DNA of 64,000 nucleotides from Salinibaculum litoreum. GTDB taxonomy: Archaea > Halobacteriota > Halobacteria > Halobacteriales > Haloarculaceae. Below the pieces are notes generated by a model. It did no database searches. It worked only from the letters and a program-made list of their open reading frames with translations, and was not told the origin of the DNA. Positions 7,952-17,749 of this stretch are shown here, in pieces (within the stretch, counting starts at the first letter, position 1; every line of letters begins with the position of its first letter). Location: positions 2,108,001 to 2,172,000 of the forward strand of contig CP046866.1 of NCBI GenBank assembly GCA_009789175.1, given 5' to 3'. Made by a program: the position numbers and the translations under genes.

Positions 7952-8954
7952 CGCTCTTCTGTAGCGGATTGTTGGTGAGTTGGAGCAGTAGCTGGAAGTC
8001 ACAGCGGGCAAGGGTGGCGCGGCCGCACCACCCGACGAACGATGATGCCAATCAATGTGTTCGTCTCGGAGCGTCGGGCCGCGAATCTGCTGGCACAGAT
8101 TCGGTGGCGTGACGGCGTCTATTGCCCGCGCTGCCGTGCCGAATCAGCGATTCGGTACGGCAGCTATCGGGTGTTTCAACGGTATCTGTGTAAGGATTGC
8201 GGCCGGACGTTCAACGACAAGACTGGCACGGTCTTCGAATACTCAACGATACCGCTCAGGAAGTGGTATCTCGCCGTCTACACGTATATCCGGCTGAACA
8301 CAAGCATTCGACAACTGGATGCTGAATCGCCGTTTCGTACAAGACAGTCTACCGGCGCGTCCAGCGCTTCCTGCGGGCGCTGGACGCGCCTCGGCCACAA
8401 TTAGAAGGCCCGGTGGAAATCGACGAGCTGTACGTCAAGGCAGGGAAGAAGGGCCGCGAGCGCGACGACTGGTCGCGCTCGCGTGGCCTGTCCACGCGCG
8501 GTTGTGGAACGTATTACGAGGACAAGCCGCCCGTGTTCATCCTCGCTGACCGCGGCAGTGGAGAAACGTACGTTCATCCGGCGAAAGCCGCCGATGAGTC
8601 AACGATTCGACTCCTGCTTGACGACCGCAAAGAGGAGTCGCTGACGGTCTATACTGACGGCTTTCGAGCGTACGAACCACTCGACGAAGACGACGCATTC
8701 GACCGCCAGTACGTCGTCCACGGCGAGGGTGAATACGCTGATGGAGACGTGCACGTCAACACGTGCGAGAGCCACGCGTCGCTGGCGCGACGGTGGCTCT
8801 CGCCCCATCGAGGAATCTCCAAAGACAAACTCACGCCCTGCCTCAGAGCGTTACAGCTTCGAAAGCACGTCCGCCGCAAACCCGGCGACGAAGCCCTCAA
8901 AACCATCCTCGAAGCTGCGCTATGATGCTACCAACAATCCTCTACCCATGAGCG
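7952..8954 (+). mobile_element. IS1595-family (ISH4-type) insertion sequence, inactivated
   Basis: The ends are inverted repeats: 7952-7976 begins CGCTCT and ends GATTGTTGGT, and the reverse complement of 8930-8954 begins CGCTCA and ends GATTGTTGGT. An exact 8-bp duplication ACTATCTT flanks the element (7944-7951 and 8955-8962). Its transposase gene carries a one-base deletion, so it is a dead copy unless helped in trans by the intact relative at 2528-3529. Confidence 0.88.
8042..8925 (+). pseudogene. IS1595-family transposase, frameshifted
   Basis: The first frame (8042-8404) gives the zinc ribbon (CPRC, CKDC) and RLNTSIRQL, then runs into unrelated residues. The second frame (8413-8925) resumes with VEIDELYVKAGKKG, YTDGFRAYEP and NTCESHASL. 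Reading GCTGAATCGCC with one extra A (GAAATCGCC) restores EIAVSYKTVYRR between the two, so a single-base deletion near 8335 explains the break. Otherwise it is full length compared with the 294-residue relative at 2619-3503. Confidence 0.9.
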
Positions 8955-9024
8955 ACTATCTTTTTAGATCGACCGATCGAATGGTATTTATTCTGTCTTT
9001 CCGTGCTGGTCAGCCGTATACCGC

Positions 9025-10236
9025 ATGGAGTGTACGGTACTTGATCTCCCACGTCGTGCATACAACCACTACAAAAAACACGGCCTCAAGAGTCTGGGAA
9101 ACAGTTCAGTAACCTTTTTTTCAAGACGGTTGCTAGAAAATCAGTCGACATATCTATACAACTTATACAATAACGCGTACAGCGACGAGACAGTCTGGTA
9201 TGCCGAGGATGAGGATAGAATATCGATTTCACCACCGACAGATTCTGAGCTGAGAACAGCGTTCAATGGATATCCTTCAGTCTATTATCCTCAAAACTCA
9301 TTCGTATGTGAGCTTACCGATTGCCACCTCGTCGGCGCAAATGCAGTCGCACTGTATCAAGGGACGCAGTTGATTCTAGATACTAGTCGAAATTATCTAA
9401 GTAATGACTGTTTCGACTCGTATCCACGAGTCGCAACCCACATTATCAAATCAGCAGTAGGGATTCGTCCGGAGCCAGTTGATGTAGAGTGGTTCCCACT
9501 GATCAGTCCCGATCCCAGTTACTACCATTGGCTTGTTGAATTTCTCCCAAAGTTACGTCTGCTAGAATTGTATCAATCTAAGACTGGAAATTATCCGACA
9601 ATCTTGATTGAGCCAGAGCCGAGTTCATACGTGCTTGAATCTCTTGCATTAGCTGGTTACGCTGATCGGTATGTCAAGTGGGATCAGAGCCCCAAGGCGC
9701 CTCGGAAACTTGTAGTAACCCAGCACAGAGCCAGTCAGTTCAAAACCAATCACCACGGCAGATCACTGTACCAGCCATCTCGAACTGATCTCATGTGGGT
9801 TCGTGAGCGGATGCGAGAACAGGTATCATTTGAGAATGAGAACACCGGCACAAATCGTCGGATATACGTGTCACGGCAGCAAGCAGATCGGGGGCGCCAA
9901 ATAATCAATTCCGACGAAGTTCGACAAGAACTGGGTGAACGTGGCTTCGAAGAACACGTTCTCGAAGATTACCCGTATCAAAAGCAAGTTCGACTGTTTG
10001 CTGAAACAGACGTAATCATTGGACCACATGGGGCTGGACTTGCAAATATGCTGTTTGCCAAGGATCCACTCATCATCGAACTACTTCCAGAAACGATGTT
10101 GGAACCATACTTTTATAACCTATCACAGATGATGGAATACGAGTACGAGGGGATCGTGACTGCTGCAGTTAACGACGATCTCATTGTGGATGTTGATTCA
10201 CTGTCGGACCGACTAGATGCTCTCGGGATTGATTGA
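9025..10236 (+). CDS. GT61 (DUF563) glycosyltransferase
   Basis: The 403-residue protein carries the GT61 landmarks. YYHWLVEFLPKLRLLE (about residues 166-182) comes first, then RRIYVSRQQADRGR near 285 and the donor-site motif IIGPHGAGLANMLF near 331-344, followed by IIELLPE. GT61 includes xylosyl-, GlcNAc- and arabinosyltransferases in eukaryotes and uncharacterised bacterial and archaeal members. The next gene is a UDP-xylose-synthase-like enzyme and another GT61 follows it, which suggests pentose transfer (inference). The N-terminus (about residues 8-25, YKKHGLKSL) resembles that of the GT61 at 11294 and of the methyltransferase at 19521. No signal peptide is evident. Confidence 0.85.
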   Translation: MECTVLDLPRRAYNHYKKHGLKSLGNSSVTFFSRRLLENQSTYLYNLYNNAYSDETVWYAEDEDRISISPPTDSELRTAFNGYPSVYYPQNSFVCELTDCHLVGANAVALYQGTQLILDTSRNYLSNDCFDSYPRVATHIIKSAVGIRPEPVDVEWFPLISPDPSYYHWLVEFLPKLRLLELYQSKTGNYPTILIEPEPSSYVLESLALAGYADRYVKWDQSPKAPRKLVVTQHRASQFKTNHHGRSLYQPSRTDLMWVRERMREQVSFENENTGTNRRIYVSRQQADRGRQIINSDEVRQELGERGFEEHVLEDYPYQKQVRLFAETDVIIGPHGAGLANMLFAKDPLIIELLPETMLEPYFYNLSQMMEYEYEGIVTAAVNDDLIVDVDSLSDRLDALGID

Positions 10237-10302
10237 GCCCCTGAAGAATAACAGATAAGAGGATACCTATGTGGTAACATGTCAAACTACCATATCGGTT
10301 GT

Positions 10303-10312
10303 TTCATATATC
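10303..10312 (+). promoter_or_regulatory. Likely TATA box for the UXS-like gene
   Basis: The AT-rich stretch TTCATATAT ends about 22 bases before the ATG at 10333, suiting a leaderless transcript. The 96-base gap after the GT61 gene suggests this gene has its own promoter. Confidence 0.35.
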
Positions 10313-10332
10313 CACATCGAACGTATTGACGT

Positions 10333-11262
10333 ATGCAACGAGTGCTTGTCACGGGTGGTGCGGGCTTTCTCGGCAGTCATCTCTGCGAACAACTCCTCGC
10401 AGACGGCAATGAGGTCATCTGTCTCGACAATGTGAGTAGCGGCCAATCTGAAAACATCGAACCGTTCGCTGATGACGATAACTTCACTTTTCTCGAACAG
10501 GATGTCCGGTTGCCCGACCCACTCCCATCAGTCGATCAAATCTATCATCTCGCCTCCAGAGCATCACCGAAAGACTTCACAGAGTTCCCAGTCGACATCG
10601 CACTCTCAAACACACAAGGGACACGCCGCCTTCTCGACCACGCGCGGGCCTGTGATGCTCGGATGGTCTATGCCAGTACCAGCGAAGTCTACGGCGACCC
10701 TGAGGAACATCCACAGCCCGAGACATACAATGGCGACGTGAATATACGAGGTAAACGAGGGTGTTACGATGAATCAAAGAGGTTTGGAGAAACTTTGACA
10801 GTCGCCTATCGTCGAGAGTATGACCTTGACGTTCGGACGGCACGTATCTTCAATACCTACGGGCCTCGGATGCGACCTGATGACGGTCGGGTTATTCCAA
10901 CATTCGTGACTCAAGCTCTTAATGGAGACAATCTAACCGTGTACGGAGACGGGAGTCAGACTAGAAGTTTCTGTTATGTAGATGACTTAATTCGCGGACT
11001 CAAATCGTTGATGCGAACTGACTCGCTTAACTACAGCGTTTATAATATTGGGAAGGAAAACGAGCGAACTATTTTGGAACTCGCAAAAGAGGTAATCAAT
11101 GCTGTGGACACCAACTCAGTTATTACTCATGAACCACTACCCGAGGATGATCCAAGCCAACGGAAACCTGATATCAGCCGTGCAAAGACTGATTTGAACT
11201 GGGAGCCGAGAGTGAGTTTACAGACTGGTCTTGAAAATACAATAGATTATTACTCGGTGTGA
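10333..11262 (+). CDS. UDP-glucuronate decarboxylase-like (UDP-xylose synthase)
   Basis: This extended SDR of 309 residues has [10 protein letters not shown] at residues 7-16. Two blocks typical of UDP-xylose synthases are visible. One is [11 protein letters not shown] followed by [12 protein letters not shown] (UXS: HLACPASP...P..T..TN..GT). The other is [17 protein letters not shown] followed by [10 protein letters not shown] with the catalytic Tyr and Lys. [11 protein letters not shown] is also conserved. The reaction would be oxidation and decarboxylation of UDP-glucuronate to UDP-xylose. UDP-glucuronate could come from the AglM-type dehydrogenase at 41447-42733. The gene sits between two GT61 transferases, a family with known xylosyltransferases. 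Confidence 0.8.
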   Translation: MQRVLVTGGAGFLGSHLCEQLLADGNEVICLDNVSSGQSENIEPFADDDNFTFLEQDVRLPDPLPSVDQIYHLASRASPKDFTEFPVDIALSNTQGTRRLLDHARACDARMVYASTSEVYGDPEEHPQPETYNGDVNIRGKRGCYDESKRFGETLTVAYRREYDLDVRTARIFNTYGPRMRPDDGRVIPTFVTQALNGDNLTVYGDGSQTRSFCYVDDLIRGLKSLMRTDSLNYSVYNIGKENERTILELAKEVINAVDTNSVITHEPLPEDDPSQRKPDISRAKTDLNWEPRVSLQTGLENTIDYYSV

Positions 11263-11293
11263 AAGATTAGTAATTAACGGCATATAGGCCAAC

Positions 11294-12547
11294 ATGGTTG
11301 AGCAGATTCCAGAGATCCTCCGCCGGGCTAGACAAAAATATACCAATGGCGGACTTAAAGCACTGGTAGTTAGCGGGACACAATTTGCTCTCCGGGATTT
11401 TTGGTTGGAATATTTCGTCAAGAAGCGTTCTATCTCGCGAACTGAATTAGCAAAAATAGCAGCTGCAAAGGGTAGAATTTGGTATTTAGAAAAGGAAGAA
11501 CCACTCAAAATCAAGCCATTAAATCATCCGCAGTTGGAAAAAGAGTTCACGTCGTATTCTAAACAGTACGAACCAGAGAGGCCATTTGTCTGTGAACTCT
11601 CAGACTGCCTGCTTGTCGGGCCATACGCAATGGGGTTGGTAGAAGATGACCGAATAATTACCGAAACAACCCCTGTTGGCCAGAAGCGACTAGCAGAAAA
11701 CATCGATGAGTATCTGAACTCGCCATTTCAGCTTTTAAGAGGTAGTAGAAGAAATCAACCCGATCAGAGGATTAAGTGTGCATTTCCCCTAGTGATGCCA
11801 TATGATAGCTATTATCACTGGATTATAGAGTATCTTCCGAAGTTACGGTTACTGGACTACTACGAAGAGAAGACAGACAAAGAGCCTACAATCCTCATAG
11901 AAACAGCACCTCCAAGCTACGTCTCTGAAACACTTAATATAATGGGTTATCGGAGAGATAACGTCAAAGAATGGCAGTTCAGAGAAGCGAAGGTTGAGAC
12001 ATTGACTATCCCGATTCATAGACCCCATTTATTCAATTATTCGAAGCCAGATTTATCAGAGTATAGTCCATCACGTAGAGACTTGATTTGGTTACGGAAC
12101 AAAGTACAGTCAAATACTGGGGAAAGTGACCAAAAAAACGGTAAGAAGAGATTGTATATTTCACGACAGAAAGCAACTTCTGCATCAACCGGGAGGAGGA
12201 AGATATTAAACTATGACGAGATCAGTGAAGTCCTCGACGACTTCGGATTCGAATCGTATACTCTAGAAGATATGACATTCATGAAACAGGTGCAGCTGTT
12301 TATGAGTGCAGACACTATTATGGGACCACATGGTGCCGGACTCGTAAACATGCTATTTTCTAATGACCCAACTGTTATTGAGTTATTCCCAGAAGGGACT
12401 TTAAAGCCACATTTCTACTTTCTTGCAGATATGATGGGATTCGATTATAACCCGATTGTGACACAAAGTGAGAATGATGACTTAATCGTCGATACAGAAT
12501 TACTACGCTCCCGTCTAAATAGTATCTTGACTCGGGCAAATTCATGA
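11294..12547 (+). CDS. GT61 (DUF563) glycosyltransferase
   Basis: The 417-residue protein is a paralogue of the product of 9025-10236. YYHWIIEYLPKLRLLDYYEEKT lines up with YYHWLVEFLPKLRLLELYQSKT. KKRLYISRQKATS and MGPHGAGLVNMLFSNDP are also conserved, in the same order and spacing. The gene starts 31 bases after the UXS-like gene and probably shares its transcript. Its N-terminus (about residues 8-27) reads RRARQKYTNGGLKALVV, a module also seen in the methyltransferase at 19521. The two GT61 genes differ enough to have distinct acceptors. Donor identity (UDP-xylose) is an inference. Confidence 0.85.
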   Translation: MVEQIPEILRRARQKYTNGGLKALVVSGTQFALRDFWLEYFVKKRSISRTELAKIAAAKGRIWYLEKEEPLKIKPLNHPQLEKEFTSYSKQYEPERPFVCELSDCLLVGPYAMGLVEDDRIITETTPVGQKRLAENIDEYLNSPFQLLRGSRRNQPDQRIKCAFPLVMPYDSYYHWIIEYLPKLRLLDYYEEKTDKEPTILIETAPPSYVSETLNIMGYRRDNVKEWQFREAKVETLTIPIHRPHLFNYSKPDLSEYSPSRRDLIWLRNKVQSNTGESDQKNGKKRLYISRQKATSASTGRRKILNYDEISEVLDDFGFESYTLEDMTFMKQVQLFMSADTIMGPHGAGLVNMLFSNDPTVIELFPEGTLKPHFYFLADMMGFDYNPIVTQSENDDLIVDTELLRSRLNSILTRANS

Positions 12548-12593
12548 AGAATCTCCCGGCGACTTTTTATGACCGAAACACCCTGTTCTACCT

Positions 12594-13964
12594 ATGACTG
12601 TTCCAAATATCATCCTTATCTCACTCGACAGTCTTCGAGCGGATCATCTATCAATAAATGGCTACCCACGAACAACCTCGCCGACGCTTTCAGAGATACT
12701 ACAAGACGAGAGATCAACGTTTTTCGAAAATTGTTTCACAACGACTGCTTGGACACTTCCAGCACACGCATCAGTCTTTACAGGCCTATACCCAAGTGAG
12801 CATGGTGTATTTGATGGTGATTTAAAGATTGATCCAGAGATAACTTTTCCTCAGAAGCTGACGGACGCTGGATATCAGACAGAGGCGTTTCTCAACAATG
12901 GTTGGCTCACCAAATCAGGTGTGACTGATGGATTTAATGAGAGAACCAATATCTTTGAGATGGACACACCATCTAATATTGTCACGAAGAATCTAAACCG
13001 AATCAATATGCTTCTATCGCGCACTGATGATGGGGCAAAGAAAACGATAGCAAATTTCAAGCGTCGATATTCGACCGTCTCACAGCCATTTTTCGCGTTC
13101 CTCCATCTCATGGAACCACACTATCTATACAATCCAGTCAGGCCGTATCATCGTTCATACAATACGCAATCTACAATGCGTCTCCTTCTCAAGCAGCGGA
13201 ATATCTACACACAGCGCGGGAAATACTACGATGGACAAGTGACAGTCAAGGAATCTGATCTTGATGGATTCGTCGACCTATACGATGGCGAGATTAAGTA
13301 TGTCGACGCGCAACTCAAAAATCTGATGTCAATATTGAAGACAATGGGAGAGTTCAAAAACACGATGGTTGTAATTTTTGGTGATCATGGAGAGTTGTTC
13401 GGTGAGGACGGTCTGATCGGCCACCACTTCTCGCTTGCCGACACCCTGTTGCATGTTCCGTTACTAGTGAAATGGCCACAACGATATCATCCAATAACCG
13501 AGTCAAGAGTCTCATCGTACGTTGAACTGTCAGATCTATTTGGTACAATACTGAAAGCAGCAGGGCTGGATGATGCAGTCAATAATGAACGAACGCTTAA
13601 ATCAAAGTGCGCAGATAATAGTAAGACAGCCTACGCGGAGTATAAAGCGCCTGCATCTCTCGTCGAATCATTCAAGACCCAGACCAGGGATGGGACGTTT
13701 CCAGCACACCTTCGGACTAACATAAAGGCACTAAGACACGGGAAGTACAAACTCACCGTCACCGATGAAGAGATAGCTCTTTTTAATATTGAGTCAGATC
13801 CAAACGAGGGTACCGATGTGAGCAGGGAGAAACCCGATGTTGTCACTGACTTACGAGAGCGAATGAACGACTACATCGGCAACGGACAGACGAAGGCAAG
13901 CAACTCAACTACAGCGTTTTCTGAAGATGTGGAAAAACAGCTTAAGGATTTGGGGTACATTTGA
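12594..13964 (+). CDS. Sulfatase-fold (alkaline phosphatase superfamily) protein
   Basis: The protein opens with NIILISLDSLRADHLS, the metal-binding start of sulfatases. GDHGELFGEDGLIGHH near residue 262 and the ALRHGKYKL and NIESDPNEGTDV blocks near the C-terminus are also sulfatase-like. The site that should be C/S-x-P-x-R for formylglycine formation reads T54-L-P-A-H58. A formylglycine-dependent sulfatase is therefore unlikely, and Thr would be the nucleophile, as in phospho- or sulfo-group transferases of the superfamily. The gene starts 46 bases after the GT61 gene and has its own TATA-like TTTTTAT near 12565. The protein ends QLKDLGYI, a tail shared with two other superfamily members in the window. 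Confidence 0.75.
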   Translation: MTVPNIILISLDSLRADHLSINGYPRTTSPTLSEILQDERSTFFENCFTTTAWTLPAHASVFTGLYPSEHGVFDGDLKIDPEITFPQKLTDAGYQTEAFLNNGWLTKSGVTDGFNERTNIFEMDTPSNIVTKNLNRINMLLSRTDDGAKKTIANFKRRYSTVSQPFFAFLHLMEPHYLYNPVRPYHRSYNTQSTMRLLLKQRNIYTQRGKYYDGQVTVKESDLDGFVDLYDGEIKYVDAQLKNLMSILKTMGEFKNTMVVIFGDHGELFGEDGLIGHHFSLADTLLHVPLLVKWPQRYHPITESRVSSYVELSDLFGTILKAAGLDDAVNNERTLKSKCADNSKTAYAEYKAPASLVESFKTQTRDGTFPAHLRTNIKALRHGKYKLTVTDEEIALFNIESDPNEGTDVSREKPDVVTDLRERMNDYIGNGQTKASNSTTAFSEDVEKQLKDLGYI

Positions 13965-14026
13965 TCAGATCTCCCGACCACTACGTCTGAGGTTATGCAT
14001 AGTCACCTGATCTATAATATGATCGG

Positions 14027-14046
14027 ATTCCCATTTGAATGGGAAT
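14027..14046. terminator. Inverted repeat between convergent genes
   Basis: ATTCCCATT and AATGGGAAT form a perfect 9-base stem with a 2-base loop. It lies in the 127-base gap between two convergent genes, so it could end transcription in both directions. Haloarchaeal terminators are not usually hairpin-dependent, so the role is uncertain. Confidence 0.35.
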
Positions 14047-14091
14047 ATCGCATTCCTCCAAATTAGCACACATATAGGGACATCACCACTT

Positions 14092-15291
14092 CTATTTTAC
14101 AAAATTTTCAATATGGTTTTCAAACACATCTGGGTCAACATATATATCTCTATCACGTACTCGGTTCCCTTCTATGGGTTCTGCCATTATTGCAGAATAT
14201 TCAAAGTCTAAAACATCCGCAATCACAAAGAACGGAGGAATCACGACGCCATTGAATATCTCAAGCACTGAGAGGTCATCAGCCCAAATCATTGAAGTCA
14301 ATCCGGCACCGTGGGGGCCAATGATTCCAGTGATGGACCGAATCAAATGAATTTCTGATTCGATATTTAAATTACTAAATTTTATCTCTTTAATATTATA
14401 TTTATTTAGGATTGGCTTTATCTCATTATAGTTTTTCACAACCCTTTTGGAGGCTTTTTGACGAGAAATGTAAATATAATCGCACTCATCCGATACTTGT
14501 TTAACATATCTCGATATCTTTGAATGTTCTAAATTGCTACTCACCTTGGTTTTAAGCCAATCTAAATTTTTTGGTGTTGGTTCCGGCCACGACGGAATAA
14601 CCATATTCTCGACCGAGATCCACTGTCCATCCCATAATACCACATCATTGTCTCCGAATCCAGCGTAATCAAGAAGATCATACACAAAATCCGGAGCGTG
14701 AGCAGATAAAATAAGTGTGACATTATTCCCAGTTAATTCTTCGTATACTCGGACAGATCTCAAACGCAACATATTATCGATAATCCAATGATAGAATCCT
14801 GTAGATTCAGCCCCATGATGAAGTACAACAGCTGAAGAAAGGTCTGTCTTGGATTGGTGCCTGTATTCATGAGCTATAGACTTGAAATAAGGCTTTGAAA
14901 AAACAGCCCTGGCAGCGGCTCCGTGAAGGTCATGATGTCTCGCGGGGAATTTCAGGCTGTCCGCAATAATTTGATTATCCGAAGTAATTACAGCGCCATT
15001 CGGCCCCACAACCCCACCATTTTGGATTTCTGCGACAAATGGGCGCCTAAATAAAAAAAGAGGGAATCGACGACAGTGTGCATCTGGAAACGGATTAGCT
15101 GAGAACTGATCGTTGAATTGCAAGTTAGCAACATTTTCCTCTAGTTCTTCGACTAGAGAAGCAACACATTTTAATTCAGCTGAAGATACGACCAGATCGT
15201 TGTATTTATATGAAATATACTTTTTCGCGACTGTTTTTGCTATTTCTGGTGGATTATAGTACACCCGGTTCAGTGATTTTTTCATATTCAT
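14092..15291 (-). CDS. GT61 (DUF563) glycosyltransferase
   Basis: This is the third GT61 in the locus, with 399 residues on the opposite strand. It shows FYHWIIDNMLRLRSVRVYEE near residue 168, YIYISRQKASKR near 275 and GIIGPHGAGLTSMIW near 322, in the family's order. It is clearly more divergent from the other two and much richer in AT and Lys/Ile codons, suggesting a separate origin. It lacks the GGLKAL N-terminal module. It is transcribed alone. The 218 bases upstream (15292-15510) hold no gene I can see, only AT-rich probable promoter sequence. Confidence 0.82.
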   Translation of the reverse strand: MNMKKSLNRVYYNPPEIAKTVAKKYISYKYNDLVVSSAELKCVASLVEELEENVANLQFNDQFSANPFPDAHCRRFPLFLFRRPFVAEIQNGGVVGPNGAVITSDNQIIADSLKFPARHHDLHGAAARAVFSKPYFKSIAHEYRHQSKTDLSSAVVLHHGAESTGFYHWIIDNMLRLRSVRVYEELTGNNVTLILSAHAPDFVYDLLDYAGFGDNDVVLWDGQWISVENMVIPSWPEPTPKNLDWLKTKVSSNLEHSKISRYVKQVSDECDYIYISRQKASKRVVKNYNEIKPILNKYNIKEIKFSNLNIESEIHLIRSITGIIGPHGAGLTSMIWADDLSVLEIFNGVVIPPFFVIADVLDFEYSAIMAEPIEGNRVRDRDIYVDPDVFENHIENFVK

Positions 15292-15510
15292 AGATTATTC
15301 TTTTACTTGAATTAGGGCCCATTGTATGTATATATCATTCATCTAGCCTCTTCATTAACAAAAGATCAATTTTATTCAGAAAACTCTGAAACGGATTGCA
15401 CACTAACATACAGTGCGAGGCGATTTATAGTACCCACGTTTTACACAGAGTCTTCAATAACACATAACTACTTGGTCCCCCGTTGCGGAATCGACTCTTA
15501 ACTGACCAAA

Positions 15511-15732
15511 TATCGGTACTTCCCAACCGGCGGGGACAGCGCAACCGAGATATCGTTCCGATTGAGGAAGATGTCCGGTTTGGAAGTGTGTTGAAGCTAC
15601 CAGATCCGGACGGTGTACTTTCAGCAGCAGACGTGAAAGATGTAGTGAGCGACGTAATTCGACAGCTTCCGCTTCGAGGAATCGAGGGCTCACCCATCGA
15701 TTCTGGTGATATCTGGCCTGTCGTCACCATAG
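15511..15732 (+). pseudogene. ISH3-like transposase relic (5' end)
   Basis: The fragment begins with the terminal repeat TATCGGTACTTCCC (15511-15524). From about 15589 it encodes LKLPDPDGVLSAADVKDVV and EGSPIDSGDIWPVV. This matches the N-terminus of the transposase in the neighbouring element (IPDPDDYLSASDVKDVA, EGSPLDPGDIWLVV). It stops where another TCGGTACTTCC end begins. Confidence 0.75.
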
Positions 15733-17193
15733 TCGGTACTTCCTGAACGAGTCGAGAGAGTGCTGCCTGAACGCCACAAAATGATCACTTTCTGTATGAT
15801 TTGGCGGTCAGTCTTGGCTGTTGCCGCAGCGTGGGTCGAGACAAGTCCAATTCACCGCTCCAAACAGACGATCTCACCCGGACCTGACGATCTCTGCCGA
15901 CAGCTGTCACTCACCGCCCGACGGACGGGCCGTGGGCTGACTCCGGTCAGCCCGCGGCCGTTTCCTGTGACGCCGGCACGCCAACCCCGTTCGCTTCGAT
16001 CTTCCACCGGCGGCGTAACTCCTCTTCCAGTTCGTGACGAATCCAGTCACAGAACGTCTTGAACGTGAACTCCTCGGGCAGGTCGCGCCCGCCCTGCCGC
16101 GGGCGGGCGACGACCGCCCACCTGAGAACAAGCCAGAGGTTCTCCAGGAGTGCTGCAACCAGCATGATCGCAAACCGCACGACGGGATCACGCGTCGTCG
16201 TGATCCCGCGTGCTTGCCGAAGTAACGATAGGTCGTTTCGATGCCTGAACGCTTCCTGTAGAGGCGTTCGACTTGCTTCGCCGAGCGATCAGTCACGCCG
16301 CAGGCCACGTAGCTACGAACGACTTCACCGTGCTTGCCACGGTCACCGTTCCGGTAGGAGACAGCGACCGCGAGCGGGAAGCGCAGTTCCCGCTCGCTGT
16401 CCTTATACATGCGATAGGTCGTCATGTACGACTTGTGGGTGTCGAGTTTGTCCTTCATCCGCTCACCTTTCTTCGGGACGTGAACGACCGTTGCGGCGAT
16501 GTCACGAGCACGGCGGATGACGCGCTCGTTGTAGAATCCACTGTCGGCAAGTAGGAGGTCGATTTCGAAGGGATAGTTCTCGACGCGGGCGAGCGCGTGC
16601 TCGCCCGCGTCGGCTTCATCTTCGTCACTGCGGACGTAGGTCATCGCCAGCGTCACCGGCTTTCCGTTCGAGACGACGTAGGCTGTACAATAGCGGTGGC
16701 AAGTGGTTGTCCCGTCTTTGGGAGCCATCGTACAGAGTTCGCCGTCGTCGTCGTAGTACTCGCCGTGATAGGGGTTGTCGATGAAATCGATGGAGACGAT
16801 TCTCGACCGGTCGGGGTCGAGAATCGTCATGGCGAGGCGGCCAAGCAGGAGGTTCGCAACGAACTCAAGCCAGTCTCGGTCAAGCGTATGCAACCACGTC
16901 AGAACGGTATCGTCACACGGTGTCCCGTTGGTATCGTTGCAGGTGTCCCAGATCGAGTTCTGGTTGACACAGGCCAAGATGACGACGAGCCAGATGTCGC
17001 CGGGGTCGAGGGGGCTCCCCTCGACACCCGGCAAGGGGAGTGGAGCAATGACTTCTTCCGCTACGTCTTTTACGTCCGACGCCGAAAGGTAATCGTCTGG
17101 ATCGGGGATCTTGAACACATCCAGATACAGACACTTTCTCGTGGTTAACTCGGCGATTCAATTCCGCAGATTACGCCGGTCGGGAAGTACCGA
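15733..17193 (-). mobile_element. ISH3-like element with TCGGTACTTCC ends, decayed
   Basis: TCGGTACTTCC at 15733-15743 and its inverted copy ending at 17193 (GGGAAGTACCGA) bracket a minus-strand transposase gene of the size expected for ISH3 relatives (about 1.4 kb). I see no convincing target duplication (CATAG on the left, AACTC on the right), so one end may belong to another copy. The transposase is frameshifted. Confidence 0.65.
15947..17118 (-). pseudogene. ISH3-like transposase, frameshifted near its C-terminus
   Basis: From 17118 the frame gives LSASDVKDVAEEV, CVNQNSIWDTC, GTTTCHRYCTAYV, LLLADSGFYNERV and YRKRSGIETTYRYFGK. It then runs into an arginine- and serine-rich unrelated tail. 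A second frame, 15947-16180, supplies the true end: VRFAIMLVAALLENLWLVLR, TFCDWIRHELEEELRR and EANGVGVPA. One missing base near 16216 (GGCAAGCACGCGGG, expected GCACGC in frame) explains the break. The layout parallels the intact ISH3 transposase at 17750-18919. Confidence 0.8.
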
Positions 17194-17683
17194 AACTCCC
17201 TATTTCGGCACCCCACCATGACGATTGTCCACACTATTTTATGACTGAGTTCGCCACGAACTGGCAGTGGTACAGAATGCGCCCCAAGATGTAACTCGGC
17301 AGATTTCAGTTTGAGTGGACTTCATCAGAGACTGTTTGATTAGCTAAGATTTGTTGCCGAATCCTGAAAAGCAGTCGGGAGACATTACAAATAGAGATCC
17401 GACCGTAGAGAATCGATGAAAGCTTCTACACCACCTTCGACGAACTGGAAACAAAGTGGGTGCGGCGGTGAGAGATTGAGATGGACGGTGTCAGCGTCCC
17501 CAACGCATATGCCTCGGCCGCAGCCTCAAGCCAACGCTTCGGTAGCCGCAGCACTCATCAGAATCAGTACCTCACAAAGCGTCTTCGGCTAACTGCTTCT
17601 GACGGGTGAATTCGTTCACGAAACAGCGGCTGGACCGGCGGTTGACACTCACTCTATGCCAGTGATGACACGAAGCTGTCGGA

Positions 17684-17706
17684 GTCGGCGGCGGAAAGCC
17701 GCCGAC
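17684..17706. terminator. GC-rich hairpin downstream of the ISH3 transposase
   Basis: GTCGGCGGC, a 5-base loop and GCCGCCGAC make a perfect 9-base stem inside the element, about 45 bases past the transposase stop. It could end or protect the transposase transcript. Confidence 0.4.
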
Positions 17707-17749
17707 ACGACAGCGTTGCCACTACCAGTAGTCCCGTCCCGGTCGGTGA

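Noticed and set aside
15725-17200. Target-site duplication for the ISH3-like element 15733-17193
   Set aside because: The flanks CATAG and AACTC do not match, so I do not claim a simple insertion for this copy.
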